From the NCBI GenBank assembly GCA_018384465.1, contig JAHAYQ010000174.1, positions 1 to 6,230 of the forward strand: DNA of 6,230 nucleotides, written 5' to 3'. The DNA comes from Myroides sp. GTDB taxonomy: Bacteria > Bacteroidota > Bacteroidia > Flavobacteriales > Flavobacteriaceae. Of the stretch, positions 6,225-6,230 are shown in pieces. The translations under genes were made by a program, and so were the position numbers. Within the stretch, counting starts at the first letter, position 1, and every line of letters begins with the position of its first letter. The notes beneath the pieces were generated by a model that made no database searches, had not been told where the DNA came from, and saw only the letters and a program-made list of their open reading frames with translations.

Positions 6225-6230
6225 CTTTAA

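Noticed and set aside
1..6230. Defence, mobile or biosynthetic system
   Set aside because: No transposase, integrase, nuclease, toxin-antitoxin pair, terminal inverted repeats, CRISPR repeats or modular synthase is present; composition looks uniform and the genes are common metabolic or exported enzymes.

Overview
The window looks like a piece of chromosome from a member of the Bacteroidota, most likely a flavobacterium. It is AT-rich. No gene start has a recognisable Shine-Dalgarno sequence; starts follow A-rich leaders instead. Two upstream regions carry exact matches to the Bacteroidota -7 promoter motif TAnnTTTG. The secreted proteins have signal peptides ending in A-Q, as is usual in this phylum, and the gene families (MeaB, short transaldolase, M28 peptidase, FadD15-like acyl-CoA ligase) are common there. 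The genus is not determined.

Layout. At 74-1177 (+) is meaB, the GTPase chaperone of methylmalonyl-CoA mutase. It converges, with a 5-base gap, on a minus-strand pair: a classical short-chain dehydrogenase/reductase (1933-2739) followed 93 bases downstream by a short transaldolase (1183-1839). An 81-base divergent spacer (2740-2820) separates that pair from a plus-strand block. The block starts with a secreted M28 zinc peptidase (2821-3840), whose stop codon overlaps the start of a small secreted protein of unknown function (3840-4298). After a 112-base spacer comes a long-chain fatty acid-CoA ligase (4411-6189), followed by a strong hairpin terminator at 6196-6224. No spacer exceeds about 112 bases.

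Function. The genes are mostly independent housekeeping functions: propionate/methylmalonyl-CoA metabolism, the non-oxidative pentose phosphate pathway, a redox enzyme of unknown substrate, extracytoplasmic peptide degradation and fatty acid activation. The only tight unit is the peptidase with its small secreted partner, joined by a TAATG overlap. No tRNA, rRNA, CRISPR array, insertion sequence, phage gene or defence cassette was seen. I find no convincing new biological system. The points most worth a second look are the unknown secreted protein coupled to the peptidase, the residues that make the 'fructose-6-phosphate aldolase'-type gene a transaldolase, and a short tandem AATCYGTG repeat between the dehydrogenase and transaldolase genes.
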